In this document: positions 1-12,620 of the stretch, piece by piece
Layout of the letters: every line of letters begins with the position of its first letter
Position numbering within the stretch: position 1 is the first letter of the stretch
NCBI RefSeq assembly: GCF_016802725.1
Contig: NC_052665.1
Location: 7,998,001-8,062,000, forward strand
Source: Solenopsis invicta
Lineage: Eukaryota > Arthropoda > Insecta > Hymenoptera > Formicidae
Reading direction: 5' to 3'
DNA length: 64,000 nucleotides
Program-made: the position numbers and the translations under genes
The notes under the pieces: generated by a model
The model's database searches: none
What the model was told of the DNA's origin: nothing
The model's input: the letters and a program-made list of their open reading frames with translations, nothing else

Positions 1-950
1 CGCTAACTTAAAATGAAATTTTCTCTCGGTGTGAGTATAGGGATATCAATAAAAAAGACCTTTAAACATTTTAAGCGTTCTGCGTACTGCGTAATAAATT
101 TTCTCTTGTCATTTTCATAATTTATTATCGAAATTTATTTATACCTCCTATTAATAAATATATAATATGAGTAATTCATTCATACCTTTTACTTAAATGT
201 ATGATATATAAATTAATTTAATTAATCACTGTATAACATTTTTTAATAAATTTTAATAGCTAGAAGCCATACATTAATATATAATTCTCTAAAACCATTT
301 AATTATTTCATTTCTTTTTGCAGAAGATGAAAAGAATATCCAGTTAATCGTATTATCGATCATTTTAGGTTAATCAATAACGTATTTAAATTTCTCTGCT
401 AAAGTTATTAGCATTTAATTGTTTTCCTCGTTATAAATTTGTGAGCTGCGTGTAAGAAGAGTAGTTTACATATGCACACCGGATTGCTGCACAAGCACTT
501 TTCGTGCCTGACCTATTCATGTTATCGCGGCTACTAGAAACGCGATAACTGAACTCCGATATCAAGTGTTCAAAGCCATGCACTTTTTAACTTGTTAACT
601 GAACATTTCGTTATCCATAGCTCTTTCTGTACGTGCGAATTAATACCGGTAAATGCAAATCACATCTGGACCGTTTCATAAAAACAAAATATAAAACTGG
701 ATTTCAAATCGGCCGTTATTTCTACATATTCAACGGTCACGAAAGCGGGCGCGACGATAACCGTAAACAACGCTTGTGCATTAATCGCTATTGAACTTAA
801 TTACATACACACACCGCAAAGAAAATACATATGTATCAATTTGTTTGCGGTATGATATTTCAATCTAGCTTTGGCGATTGCCGGGTGCGAGCAAAAAGAC
901 GCATCATTTTGGCAAATTAGAGAGAATGCAATTATCATGTATCTTATATA
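1..950. other. iav intron (upstream part), no exon seen
   Basis: AT-rich DNA with a mildly GC-richer patch around 430-900. No open frame here resembles the S1-S4 or ankyrin part of a TRPV channel. The acceptor of the first visible iav exon is at 1939, so this stretch and 1526-1939 are most simply the 3' part of a large iav intron. Confidence 0.6.
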
Positions 951-1525
951 CAGTGTGCCCCAAAAATTCTGGAACGGTTAGATATCTCAAAAATAAAACA
1001 CTCGAGAAAAATGTTTAAGACAAAAATTGCATGATCTGAAGGGGGACAAATAATGATACAATCAATATTTGAAGAAATCGATTGTTTAAAATCATATGAG
1101 AGTTGTTGCTACTTTTTAAATAGAGTTATGATTTTTTACACAATATGGATTTCCTTAATTATTTTGTATACACAAGTATTAAGATATAATCATAAAATTA
1201 ATACTTTACGAAATATTTTATATTTTATGTCAAAAATCTTTAAAATATCTCTTAAACTATTAATTTTTTGATAAATCCGTCCTAATATACTTTTATATGC
1301 AGAATAATTACAGGAATTATATTATGTAAAAAAAATTATATAATTCAATTTAAAAAAGGCACTGACCTTCGTACGATCTAAAAAAACGGATTTTTTTTTC
1401 AAATATTAATTTTACCACTGTTCGTTCCCCTTCATTCGCTATAACTTTTGTTTGAAACATTTTCCTGGATAATGCTTTATTTTTTGAGATATTTTACTCT
1501 GATCTGGGATTTTTGGTACACACTG
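951..1525. mobile_element. TA-flanked MITE with ~90 bp terminal inverted repeats (mariner-like)
   Basis: The left end CAGTGTGCCCCAAAAATTCT and the reverse complement of the right end, CAGTGTGTACCAAAAATCCC, align and stay similar for about 90 bases (both share a GATATCTCAAAAA-type stretch and AAAATGTTT). Both ends are bordered by TA, the target of Tc1/mariner transposases. There is no transposase frame inside, so this is a non-autonomous copy. It lies in an iav intron. Confidence 0.75.
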
Positions 1526-1939
1526 TATATCACCGGCAAATATTTTACGATGGATTTTGTATGCATATAATATTAAGCGTATTTGAGTATTATGAGTGAA
1601 ATCGATGTTGATGACGTTAATAGAGTGATTTACCTCGGACTTTGATGCGCCAATACCACTGAATGAAACACGACGATTCATTCACGAAACAGCGATAATG
1701 ATAATTTTGGTGATACCACTGATACGTGGAATACTGCATAATTAAATTGAAAATAAATTACACGCTACATAGCGGATAAACTTCGGTAACTATTTTTCCT
1801 TGATTTTCCTTGACACTCGGTCAACCTCGCAAATTATTTTTTTACTTTTCTCAACATTTTATAAGACATATATTGCTCAAGATGTCTGTACACTTGCTTA
1901 TTATATTATACGTGATCATATGTAATTTCTTTTTTGCAG

Positions 1940-4900
1940 AGCGGTTCGACTGACTGGTCCATTTGTCACGATGGTGTACAGCATGATAACGGGTGACATG
2001 TTGACCTTCGGCATTATCTACACGGTCATGCTCTTCGGATTCTCGCAATCGTTTTATTTTCTTTACAAGGGATTCCCCGGGGTGAAATCATCCCTCTATC
2101 ATTCCTATCCTTCGACCTGGATGGCGCTGTTTCAGATAACCCTCGGCGATTATAGCGTAAGCTCGCCATAGATTACCGCTTTATTGGCACACATCGTAGT
2201 AGTTACTATTGAAGACCCTTATCTTGAGCACGCATGCACGTAAGTGCAAGATAGTCCTTTCGTAGATCCTTCCTTCTTTTTTTCACCCTGAATCTTATAA
2301 ATCTACTTTGCATTTGAAAAAATAACGTTTCTGCCCGTCGAAGGCCCGTTCTGCGGAATTTGAGGTTCTTCATTTATTTATCTTAGCCGTTTATTTGCTT
2401 TTACGTTATAAATAAATTTTAAACGTTTTAAAGCATCGCGAGACATTAGTTTAATTACTATATGTCAAAGTCAAAAAGATTAAACGTCACGCACGAGTTT
2501 ACATCATTCCAAACGGTGTTCCGGCGGTGCGTCAGGCTATGAATCTTGAATTTCAATCACGGACAATTCCGCGTCACACAAAATACACTGCAATATGGTT
2601 TCCTGACGAAATTAAAGATTTAGCACGACGATCGTGCGCTCGCGCGCTTGCTCGCGCGCGTGTCCGCATGAACACGCGGCGGGTGCATAAAATATCGCCT
2701 GTCCAGTAAAAATCATTGCTCGGTTTCGCAGCTCGTATAACGATTAACTCGTTGCACTGAATTAAAAGGCGGGGAGCGACCGTACTACACGATGGAAAAT
2801 ACGGGTTTCCGTTCGAAAATTCTACGTGCTTCCGCCATCGCGCGGCGGGCACGCAACATCGGGCATTGGCCGCTTATTTATTAGCGCCCGCGTATAATTG
2901 TCTCGACGATTTACCAGGAATCGCGTTTATCCAATTGCGTCTATTGCGTGTGTGTTACAGTACGCGGATTTGAGCAACACGACCTACCCTAACCTGAGCA
3001 AGACGGTCTTCGCAATTTTCATGGTGCTCGTGCCCATACTACTGCTCAACATGTTAATCGCCATGATGGGTAATACATACGCACACGTTATCGAGCAAAG
3101 TGAAAAGGAATTCGTCAAGCAGGTTAGTGTCGAAACAAATCATGCTCTCTTTCTTAATTTAGCATCTCACTTTCCGTTACTTTACGGGTTATTTTCCCGA
3201 GTGTAAAAGAAAAATGATGTAAAATAATTTTCCAATAATTTTTGCAAAGTTATTTGCAATTAATAAATTAAAAATCAATCGTTTTATACTAAATATAAAT
3301 TTGATAAGAGCTGTCGATAATTTAAGTAGTTAGAAAATAGAAGCAGAGCGGGCAATACTCAAACTATTATTAACCGTTCTATACAAAGATTTTTGATGAG
3401 TAAAATTATCTATCTATCTAGATCACGTAAAGAAATGTTACAAATAACCCTTAAACGTATTTGTTAATTTAAATATTTTTTTCCGTTCATTTTTCAAGTG
3501 GGCAAAAATCGTGGTGTCATTGGAACGCGCGGTATCCCAGAAAGACGCCCATAATTACCTGCAGGAATACAGCATCAAACTGGGACCCGGCGACGATCCG
3601 AACAATCCCGCGTCGGAACAGAGAGGCGTGCTGATTATTAAAAGTAAATCGAAAACCAGAGCGAAGCAGCGCAAGGGCGCCGTGTCTAATTGGAAGGTGA
3701 TTTATTTACTTATATTTATTCTTTTTTCCATACGTATGAGCGCGCCGGCGGCGGCGATGTACCTATATTCAAAGATTTATTCCATACCAGTGCATCAAGC
3801 GTCAGAATTTATTTATCGACGTCCCATTCGACTGATACGAGATTCTGGTATCGATTCTCGTAAAATGCACGCAGAGAATTTTGTTACGGTGTAGTAAATT
3901 TCGTCGGGGAACGACAACGCAACTACGTGAATTATTTATTCCAAGATGCATTAAAAATTAATTGCATTAATATTTCATTAAATCTATTTTTCTCAAACGA
4001 GCAAACAGAAAATTTTCCACTCACGCTATTTACATTCTATTAATTAAAAGAACTAGATACTGCTTATATATGATTGCCGTTGAAACGTTTCTCGAATATA
4101 TTTAATTTCAACCTGTAAAAGTATCGCAATATTAATAGGTGACGTCGTTAATAATTTTATCATTTCGCTCCATGTACTTTTGCAGCGTGTCGGGAAAGTC
4201 ACGATACACGAATTGAGAAAACGAGGTATGACTGGCGAGGAACTACGTCGTATAATGTGGGGTCGCGCATCCTTCTCTACTCCTGTGCGAGTCTGGTAAT
4301 GATACTTTCATCGTATCTCATCATACCATATTTCTCCAGAGCTACCTGTTGTTTTATTATCCTTTCGCGGTTATAATTTCAAAATACTCATACTGTCTCA
4401 TAATTTTTCGCCTTAGTCCAGCTTACTATTATATTAATCCAGCTTATTATCATATTAATATATAAATTACAATATATATAAACTTATTATCTATCATACC
4501 ATTATCATAAGACAAAAATTTATAATATCTTTTCTGTTCCATTTTAATTTCGCTGCTATATTTTTTACAGTTATAATACTATTCTTTTAGTTATGTTATT
4601 TTGTTACATTATTGTAAAAAATTAAATAACTACTACACAGACGAAAAATTTGTGTTAAAAATATATATCGCATGTTCCAAACCGTTTTCAAATTTTTATG
4701 TTATTTTAACACAAGATGAATATGTCAGAAAGTAACATAAACATTATGTAAAAAATTAAAATGTAATACTTTGGCAAAGTTTGTAAACAAAATGTCAAAA
4801 CATATTTCTTTAGTAACATTAACATTTATAATATTTAGACACGTACATTTTAATCATTTATTTTAAACTTTATATTTTAAAACTACATTATTTTTATGTT

Positions 4901-7900
4901 ATTTGTTTGCTTCTAAATTGTGTTATTTAAACACTAAGAAATGTTAAATATTAATTTAATACAAAATATTCAAATAATATAATCACGTTATGTTAAATTA
5001 ATATTTAAATATGTTAAAAATTTAACACAAATATTTTCACGAACTTTAACACAAATACAAAATATTTTCTACTGTGTATATATTTCTTTTTATTATGTTT
5101 TATTTTATTATTTTATATGCACATGTATGATAAGAAAAAATACGGGCAAATGTGTTTCAATTACTCGCTAGCATTGTGACTAGACTGTTCTACGCGTTCG
5201 TGACTTGGAGCGAATAGATTTATAATCGCCCTTGCGGGTAGTGACTCAGAGAGACACTACGCGGACGATACTTTTTATCACGTCGTAATTCCATCGAGCC
5301 TGCCACCTGCAATCCGGACATAGCTAACGTCGCAGACGTCTAGAAACATCAGAGTCCTTCACGGATTGGTTATGCCTCCACGTAACGAACGCGTAACAGC
5401 GGCGTGAACGTGACCGTATCTCGCGTCTATTAAATATTTATGAGGCTCGACGTGATGCGTTACATAATATGTAGCAGGATGTAAGATGAATAGGTCATAT
5501 CTAACATAAAGAATCAGATTTTTCACAGAAACATAAATAATTTAACGTTTTGTAGACGGTTGAAGCGCAATTCCCAACTTTTTTTTTTTAATAATTGAAT
5601 TTATTTGTATTAATTTAATTTATTATATACTGAGAAAAAAATATCTAAAAACAAAAAATTATTTATTTGTTAGGTCCGAGGGGGAATTCACAACCCAAAA
5701 TTTTGTACACCAATGCCGATTTTTGGCATTGCTGTAAAACACTGCCGACATTTTTGTACACTGCCGACAATGCTTATTGTTAGTCAATGCCTACAATGCC
5801 GTCAATCCTATATTAAAATTAAGGCAATGCCATGCAATTATGAACACTACCGCGTGCCCATTATCATACGCCAATGCCTGCACAAGAATTCTAAAGCTTT
5901 CCCGAAGTATTCAAAAATTTTTGTGCTCAACCCCATGATCGAAAAACCGACTCTGAAGTGAGCTCACCACTCCCCAACCACTGACGACAATGCCGTCAAT
6001 ATTATAGGTCACTGCTTACTTTTTTCGGCAGTCCACTGCCGAAATTTTGTACACCAATGCCGGCTGTGAATTTCCCCTCGGTTAGGTCCTATAGTTTATT
6101 TCCTTGCAATCAAGTTAAAAATTTCTTAATTGAAATGTTTATATAAATAAAATGAAAAAATAATTTTTAATCAAGTAATTTTTTCTCGCAGTTCTAGAAA
6201 ATATTTACTGCAAGACTATTTTTATATTTAAAACAATCAGATTTTTTAATCTAAAAAAACAAATTAATTAAATTTAATAATATTATTAGCTTATTTAAAA
6301 TTATTTAAATTTAAAAAATAAAAAAATGAAAAATTACATATGTACTTAAGGTAATGTGTCTATTTATTTAAAAGTAAATATTTTTACTTAAATAGAACAA
6401 ACAAAGACTTGCATCAAAATTAATGATTTTAAAAAAATATATTTTTTTCATTAAAAAAATGTTTTTCTCAGTGTACATGTATATTTTTACCGATAGATAA
6501 TATATTTTTAAATTCTATATGCCAATTAATTAGAACGTCAATCTGTAACTTTAATTGGCAAGTCTGCTTATTAATTATTTGCCTTAAAATAAAATAAAAT
6601 ATTATTTATTATATAATTATTCTGATAATATTTCTAAATGTGACATTTTATTAATTTTATATGAGACATCAATCTGTCCGCGGAACATTGTGGCCATGCG
6701 TTAATTTTACGTGCATTACAGTCCCAATGCCGGCGAACCGCAAGTGTCGGCAGTTACTGCGGGTTTTGGTGATGCGTTAACCGCAGCTTTGGACGTAATG
6801 GCCTTTGCACATGACTTTGACTTATCCACCGCGACGGAAGGTATACCTACCAATATCGATGCAAAACAGATAAAGACGGCGCAGTCGAAAGCCGCTCTTA
6901 ACGATCAGCAGACAAAGACAACCCAAAATAATTCAGAAGCGATGGCAAGCGTGCAACCGCATAAACAACCCATTGAGGAGCAAACTAAATTATCAGGTCT
7001 CACGGATTTAATCGATAAACCTACCGATCCTGTGAAAGATGTGGAGACCATGAATTTGAAAAACACAAATCGTAAGTACAGATATGCGCAATTGCTTAAT
7101 TGATAATTGATAATTATTTATATTTGTTTCTCTTAACAATATGCTCCAAGTGTTTTTATGAAACCGTGTGATTTTTGTACAAAGAGATTAAATAGTATTG
7201 AATATACTAGAAACGAAAGCACTCGAAGAGGCTGTCGAGGATCCATTTCTGGAACTCGCTATCGCTTCCGAGTCTACAACAGATTACAAAAGTCTACTTC
7301 AAATAGCGAAGTCCGCCGTAGCCACAAGCGAAGCTTCAATGAAAACCACGATCGACCCGCAAATTCTAGCACACTTTGCTATGGTGGCCCCGCCGACCAC
7401 TGAGAAATCTACTGTCGTTAAGAAGCAGTATTTCATGGAGTCCAGCGACAATGACTTTGGCGGTAAGCGCAAAATTATTGAAATTATTATTGTTATTAAA
7501 ATTTCGTAAATTTCGTATTATTATAAACAATGTTTGTCACATTACAATTAATTGTTCTGTGAATGAAAATTTTGGAAGATTTAAAGAATGATTAGGATGA
7601 TTTCAACTTTGGCTTTAATCTTTCAAAATATTTTGTTGATTATTAAGATTAAAGTCGACAAAGATTAATTTATTTTTATTTAGAATTTTTCACATTTTCT
7701 GGATTCTCACCAGAAAAATATAACATTTTATTTGAATATATGAAAGAAAAAAACGAAGCTGACTTTTAAATCTTCGAAACGCCTACAAAAAAACTATTTA
7801 CACTATGTAATGAGCCATAGAAAATTATACAACTTTTATAAACAACTTTTTAAATACATACTTTAAAAGTTATGCAAGGTATGGAAGTTAAATGCTCCAC

Positions 7901-10566
7901 TCTGTATATAAATATACCGTTCTTGAACTAAAGTATCGATATACGATACTTTATTTCATTAAGCGAGAAATTAATGGTGAGCATTTGCAAAATGATAGAA
8001 GCAAAATTATTATATTTTTCTTTATTGATTTTTCATTACTGAAGAGAGAATTCAAAGCAATTAAAATATTTCCTTCACTTTCTCATATTTTTCTAAAGAA
8101 GGAAATTTAAATGATAAATAATTGTAATTTATTCCACATATTAATATTTTCCGTTTAAAACTATTATCAGCTTTTAATATTTCTAAATTTACTTTGATAC
8201 TGCAAAATATCCTTGAATATCGCTGCTTTTTCAAATATGTACTTGAGAAATTTCAAATAGTGGCAAAGTAAATCAAATAATATCCATTCAGGAATACATA
8301 GACTTTCGTAACTTTTAACGTTGAAAAATTTTTGACGAAATGAAAAACGATACGTGCCATCGAACAAGTTGTCATTTCCCGTTGAGCTTCAAAAATGGTT
8401 AAAATTTTACTCGAATCAGAACTCCAAGAGATAATCCGTAATTTATGATTCTCGAAAACACATTTTTTAAATAACAATGTTTATTGCCGTAAATAATTAC
8501 TTAAATAACTTGATATCTAAATCTGCATCAATTACGCGGAATCTCATTTTATAATATTTATGTGAAAATTGAACGTTTAATATAAAACATGATGAATATA
8601 AATAAACTCTTTCAACAATTGTACATTGATTAATGTGTTTTGTCTTTTGAAGAAAAATTATTATAACAAGATAAACTAAAATTAATAATTAAGTCAAACA
8701 AAATTAGGAAAATCATCATACAACTTCTTTTGTTTTAATTAATATTTTTACAGCTTTAAGCTCATTGTAAAGTCTCTTTACTTTTACGCGTCCGGATTGC
8801 ATACAGATAAATATAATGAATTTACATTTTGGACTTTGCATTGCGTTATTTCCATTTGTAGACCAAAAAAAATAAAAACAAATTTTCTTGTATAATTCTA
8901 ACTATCGATTGAGATTAACTACGGAAGTCTCGTCGCCGTTCTACGCGAATCCGTTGCGCGCGAGACACTATAGTGTTATTTAAAATAAAAAAATTCGTGT
9001 CAATCGTTTTTACAGGTAAAAATTTACTTGGCACTGAAGCTCGCCTTCGAAGGATAAAATCGGCGAATAGCAGATTTATTACTACGTCGAAACGGCCACG
9101 TCGCAACGAGGATGACGACAGTTCCTCATCTACAACGTCTGTCGAACAAAGTCAGCGATATCGGCCACTACTGAATGAGCCGGAAGAGAGACCGGCGAAT
9201 CGTAACGAGACCGAAGGACGAAAGACCGAAACAATTAAGGAGGAGGTCAAGCAGAACGGCAACATTTCCACCAAACCGCCTAATAAAATCCAAAAACGTC
9301 GGCCAAAAACAGCCAAGAACAGGTAGTAAAGTCAATAATAAATTGAATTGCAATATTTTCCGATAACTTCCGATAAATTATATTTGGAAAACATAAAGTT
9401 AAACACCGAAAAAATATTGCTGTATTCTAAAGGAGAAAGTTATGAAAGTTCTATATTCAAACCACCTCACAGTTTGTGTTCTCTAAGTTCAAAGTAAAAC
9501 AAAACTTGATTATTTTCGGGAAAGATAGTAAAAATATGCGAATCTATAAATGCGAATTAAACCTTAAATTTAAACAATTTTATTTAATCGCTCAAAAAAA
9601 AAGAAAAATTTGTTGGGCGCTCCCTGATTTCCTTTTTTTCTAGTCAAGCTAGTCATGTTGTATATATGTCATATAAACCAGAAAGTCGATATTTATTGAA
9701 CAGGATAACTAACCGTGACAGCCGACAGTGGAACTCGGAGTTTCCAAGTGCATAGTGGCCAACATGACGCATTAATTGACACGACTTAAATGACACATTA
9801 ATTAAATTCCATCTAATAATTATCCCACATCGTTAGTTACGCAGTGTTCCACACCATTTATACTATAGATTCTTCACCGATCGATTTTTCTTTAACAAAG
9901 ATGTTATAACAAAGATATTTATAACTTCAGCATATGCTGAAAAACTGTGCGTAACAAAATTATTGTTAAAGTGAATTTCATTCAAAACTGAATTTTAATT
10001 TAAAGCTTGTCTAGCAATATGGATATTTGCAACATTGAAATTGCAAAGATACAATAATTAATGACCTTTGATATTCTCATTAAGGAAAAATCGTGTTTAT
10101 AAAGTCTGGACTACAGTGAAAACAAAATTATATTTAACATCATTCCTTTGATTACAAAAAAATATTTCCCAAGTTTAAAAATAAATTATTTTATACTAGT
10201 TAATATTTATTTAAATCAAAGAAAAATGATGTTAAAATAAATATATTTACTTAAACATAAAAAAAATTGTTTCTCGCTGCAGAAAGAATCCATGATGTTA
10301 AAAAAATCCGTTGACAATCTGCAGAAAGATCGGTGGCCGATTGACTGTTTCCCTAATCGGTCGGTACTTTTTTACGATGCATGCGCAGGGTCTCGCCCAA
10401 GGAAATTGAGGAGCCGGCGAGGAGAAGGGAATCGATTGAGCGGAATAAGGCGGCCAGCTCACCGCCAACGTCGTCCTCGGATCCGCTCGAGCCATGGAGC
10501 ACGCGTGGCATTACCGACATGAACACAATATTGGCCTGGCGGGAGAACGCACCGGACAGTCCTTAA
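1940..10566 (+). CDS. iav: Inactive (TRPV channel subunit), 3' portion, eight exons
   Basis: This is the C-terminal two thirds of the insect TRPV channel Inactive, which with Nanchung forms the mechanotransduction channel of chordotonal (hearing and proprioceptive) neuron cilia. Exons: 1940-2156, 2961-3122, 3499-3696, 4186-4295, 6722-7071, 7196-7462, 9016-9322, 10389-10566; all junctions are GT-AG and phase-compatible, giving about 595 codons. Exon 1 encodes helix S5 (MLTFGIIYTVMLFGF) and the pore helix ending ITLGDYS. Exon 2 encodes S6 with LLLNMLIAMMGNTY, and exon 3 continues the TRP-box region with WAKIVVSLERA. The later exons are a low-complexity cytoplasmic tail rich in Ser, Thr, Lys and Glu, ending NTILAWRENAPDSP. 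The ankyrin repeats and S1-S4 must lie upstream of the window. The start of exon 6 is uncertain: AG at 7195 or 7207 would both keep frame. Identification comes from pore and TRP-box recognition; the last exon rests on splice phase and on Inactive-like style. Confidence 0.88.
4636..5076 (+). mobile_element. TA-flanked MITE, CACAG-end family, copy 1
   Basis: The left end is CACAGACGAAAAATTTGTGT and the reverse complement of the right end begins CACAGTAGAAAATATT, each next to TA. The interior is over 80% AT with recurrent TTAACAC words. A second copy lies in opposite orientation at 48543-48977 and shares long interior stretches, including the CAAATTTTTATGTTA and CGAATATGT regions. It is in the 2.4 kb iav intron between 4295 and 6722. 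Confidence 0.7.
5630..6473. mobile_element. TA-flanked CACTGA-end element carrying a nested insertion
   Basis: The left end reads TA|CTGAGAAAAAAATAT and the right end, reverse-complemented, TA|CACTGAGAAAAACATTT. The left end appears to have lost two bases. The element is interrupted by a separate element at 5677-6080, which makes the outer one the older. There is no coding capacity. It belongs to the same end-family as copies at 10114, 25405, 28052, 30071, 35014 and 37003. Confidence 0.6.
5677..6080. mobile_element. hAT-like MITE with perfect 8 bp target duplication
   Basis: The 8 bp word GTTAGGTC flanks both sides (5669-5676 and 6081-6088). The termini are 19 bp inverted repeats, CGAGGGGGAATTCACAACC at left and CGAGGGGAAATTCACAGCC reverse-complemented at right, with two mismatches. 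An 8 bp duplication is typical of hAT transposons, though P elements also make 8 bp. The interior is unusual: it is packed with variants of TGCCGACAATGCC and has two copies of TTTTGTACACCAATGCCG near the ends. It encodes no transposase. Confidence 0.8.
9016..9326 (+). CDS. iav: Alternative iav 3' end (unspliced exon 7 with its own stop)
   Basis: If the donor AG|GTAGTA at 9322/9323 is not used, the frame reads one more Arg codon and stops at TAG 9324-9326, with an AATAAA at 9337-9342 just downstream. If it is used, the last two bases of exon 7 join the first base of the exon at 10389 to remake Arg, and the protein gains about 58 residues. Sequence alone does not show which form is made. The longer tail looks protein-like and keeps phase exactly, so I treat it as the main form. 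Confidence 0.45.
10114..10279. mobile_element. CACTGA-end MITE in the last iav intron
   Basis: The left end TA|CAGTGAAAACAAAATTATA pairs with the reverse complement of the right end, CAGCGAGAAACAATTTTTTT, and both arms continue into a shared TTTAACATCATT...CTTTGATT block. The right flank is CA rather than TA. The element sits about 110 bases upstream of the acceptor of the final iav exon, so its arrival may have changed spacing or branch-point use there; that is inference. Confidence 0.6.
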
Positions 10567-12290
10567 TATAACTTTATGACATTTCGCGTTGCACCGATCA
10601 CGACGCCCGATGACGACGTCAACGTCAACGACGCCGCCGCCGCCGCCGCATCGTCAGGTCGCGCACGTGGATGATCGCACATAAAGGGATCTCACGCCTG
10701 AGCGAAGCCGTTTATTTTGAATACCGCGTAAGTCAAGTTTCAAAAAGTCTAGACACGTGCGGCAGGCATTACGTACGCTTTATTTAATTCTACAGCGCGC
10801 AAAGTTGATCTCTAACGTATCTAAAGGTTACGCATAGCTGCATCTACGATTTAGGAATTAAGACAGAATGGCACCGATTATAAATAAATTACGAGAGCAC
10901 AATAACTGGAGGATAAAATTAATCGACAATACCTTTTTACGTTACGCAAATACGTCGGCTTATCGTTTTTCCGGGATGAACTTTGAAACACAGATTAGTG
11001 TTGCATAAATTAGTTTTTGGCGATACCACGTGGCGCTTGGCGTAAAAAAGAGCTTGAGGCTTTCACGGGGAGTACATAAGCTCGAGCTAAGCAGTTTGTA
11101 AAGATATACGATCGATTCAAAGCGATTTGCATATAGAGCGGTGTTGTGTGTGTAGGTGTACTGTTAATAATATAGGTATTACTCAATCTTACTCGCGAGG
11201 CGCGTATCTCATTATGGAAAACATGCCGCCAAGTAACAGGCTTCCGTATGATAATTATTAAAGTAAACACACATATGCCGGGGACCAAATGACGTTAACT
11301 CACCGTTACGTAATTTCCAGGAGGGATTGCAGGATGTGAAATTTTCGCATACATGTACATATCTATTAGAATAAGCCGCAGAAGGAATTTCTCAAAGATA
11401 CAATACGGTCGTGTAGCGCAGACAACATTACCTTCGTGCTTTGTAAGATACTTCCAACTTTGTTGAAAAGGAGAATATTCCGATTTTTACTCTTGCAACA
11501 TTTGCCAATTATGCAATTAAAATATTGAAGCTTAGGAACTTGGCAAGCTGTGCAATATCGTGTGAAAATAACTTCTCCTATAATCTCGCTTGCAACATTA
11601 ATTGATTTCTTAACTTTCTTAATTTCTGCGTAGTTCATACTAAAGATTAGAATAGTGTCAAAGATATGCTCCATGGGCGCGGTGGGGACAGATCTCCAGA
11701 ATTCGTTCAAATTTCGGTGTAAACATCCGTAAGTAGATGTTATTTATATACTTATAAAATATATGTACAAAATAAATTATTTTCAAGTGTCAGTATATTA
11801 TTACCTTTGAATTCCTTAAATTAATTTTATTTTCTTTTGCGTTTCATTGTTCATGTGCCACTTTCAGTTTTAATCAAAATGTTTGACAGACCATTACTCG
11901 GAAATGTAAATTGCGTTACTGACAAAACAATCAACCCTTGCAAAATTGAGTTGTCGCATATGCATACTATTTTACGTTAAAACGTTAAGCAAATTTACAA
12001 TGTCGTTAAACACGTCATGCAGTCCGAACTCGCAAAATTTGTGCCTTTTTGCTGCACGTAATATGCGAGAATATTATATTTTATATTTATTTCTTTTTAT
12101 CGCCCGAGAAATATATTGGACAGTTTATACTCGGTTAAACGCGTAAAAAAAAAAAATAAAATATACCGCGCAAGAATTATATTCTCCAGTGACGGGTATA
12201 TCGATCTTCGAAATTTTTCATCCCTTGCAATTGTAATTCATTACGTCTATAAATGTAACTACAGCATATCTATGATGTGCTATAGTTTCG
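10567..12290. other. iav 3' UTR and downstream intergenic DNA
   Basis: Just after the iav stop there is a GACGTCAACGTCAACGACG stretch followed by a short (GCC)n run near 10632-10650, then AT-rich sequence. A candidate polyadenylation signal AATAAA is at 10883-10888, roughly 320 bases after the stop. I see no coding exon on either strand from there to about 12.3 kb. Confidence 0.5.
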
Positions 12291-12299
12291 TCCACAATC

Positions 12300-12620
12300 T
12301 TCATCTATTGTTGCGGCGAAAGGAGCTGTAAAGACGGCGAGATGTTCGGCAGTCTCGGGGAACACAACGGAACTTGAGAAGTTCTTACCTCCCGCGCGTA
12401 TTGAAACAATAATGATATGAGAGGGCGGCCCTGTAGCTGCGATACCGAAATGAAAACACGTGCTGCGCACACGGCATGGGAGAGAAGGAACGAACTTGCC
12501 GAACAGGCACGTTTACACGCTATAACATCTCTCGTGGGGGAGAACGATCGAACAAACAAATTTCGAAGCCGCCGCTACGCCAGAAATTCACCGTGATATT
12601 ACTATCGAGAGCTTTATAAA
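12300..12620 (-). other. GC-rich block with minus-strand splice donor, possible 5' exon
   Basis: This GC-richer block has a strong donor on the minus strand (CGGGAG|GTAAGAAC, exon side ending at 12389). Together with the composition this suggests a noncoding first exon of a minus-strand transcript. No coding exon that it could splice to is visible between here and position 1, so the assignment is weak. Confidence 0.2.
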
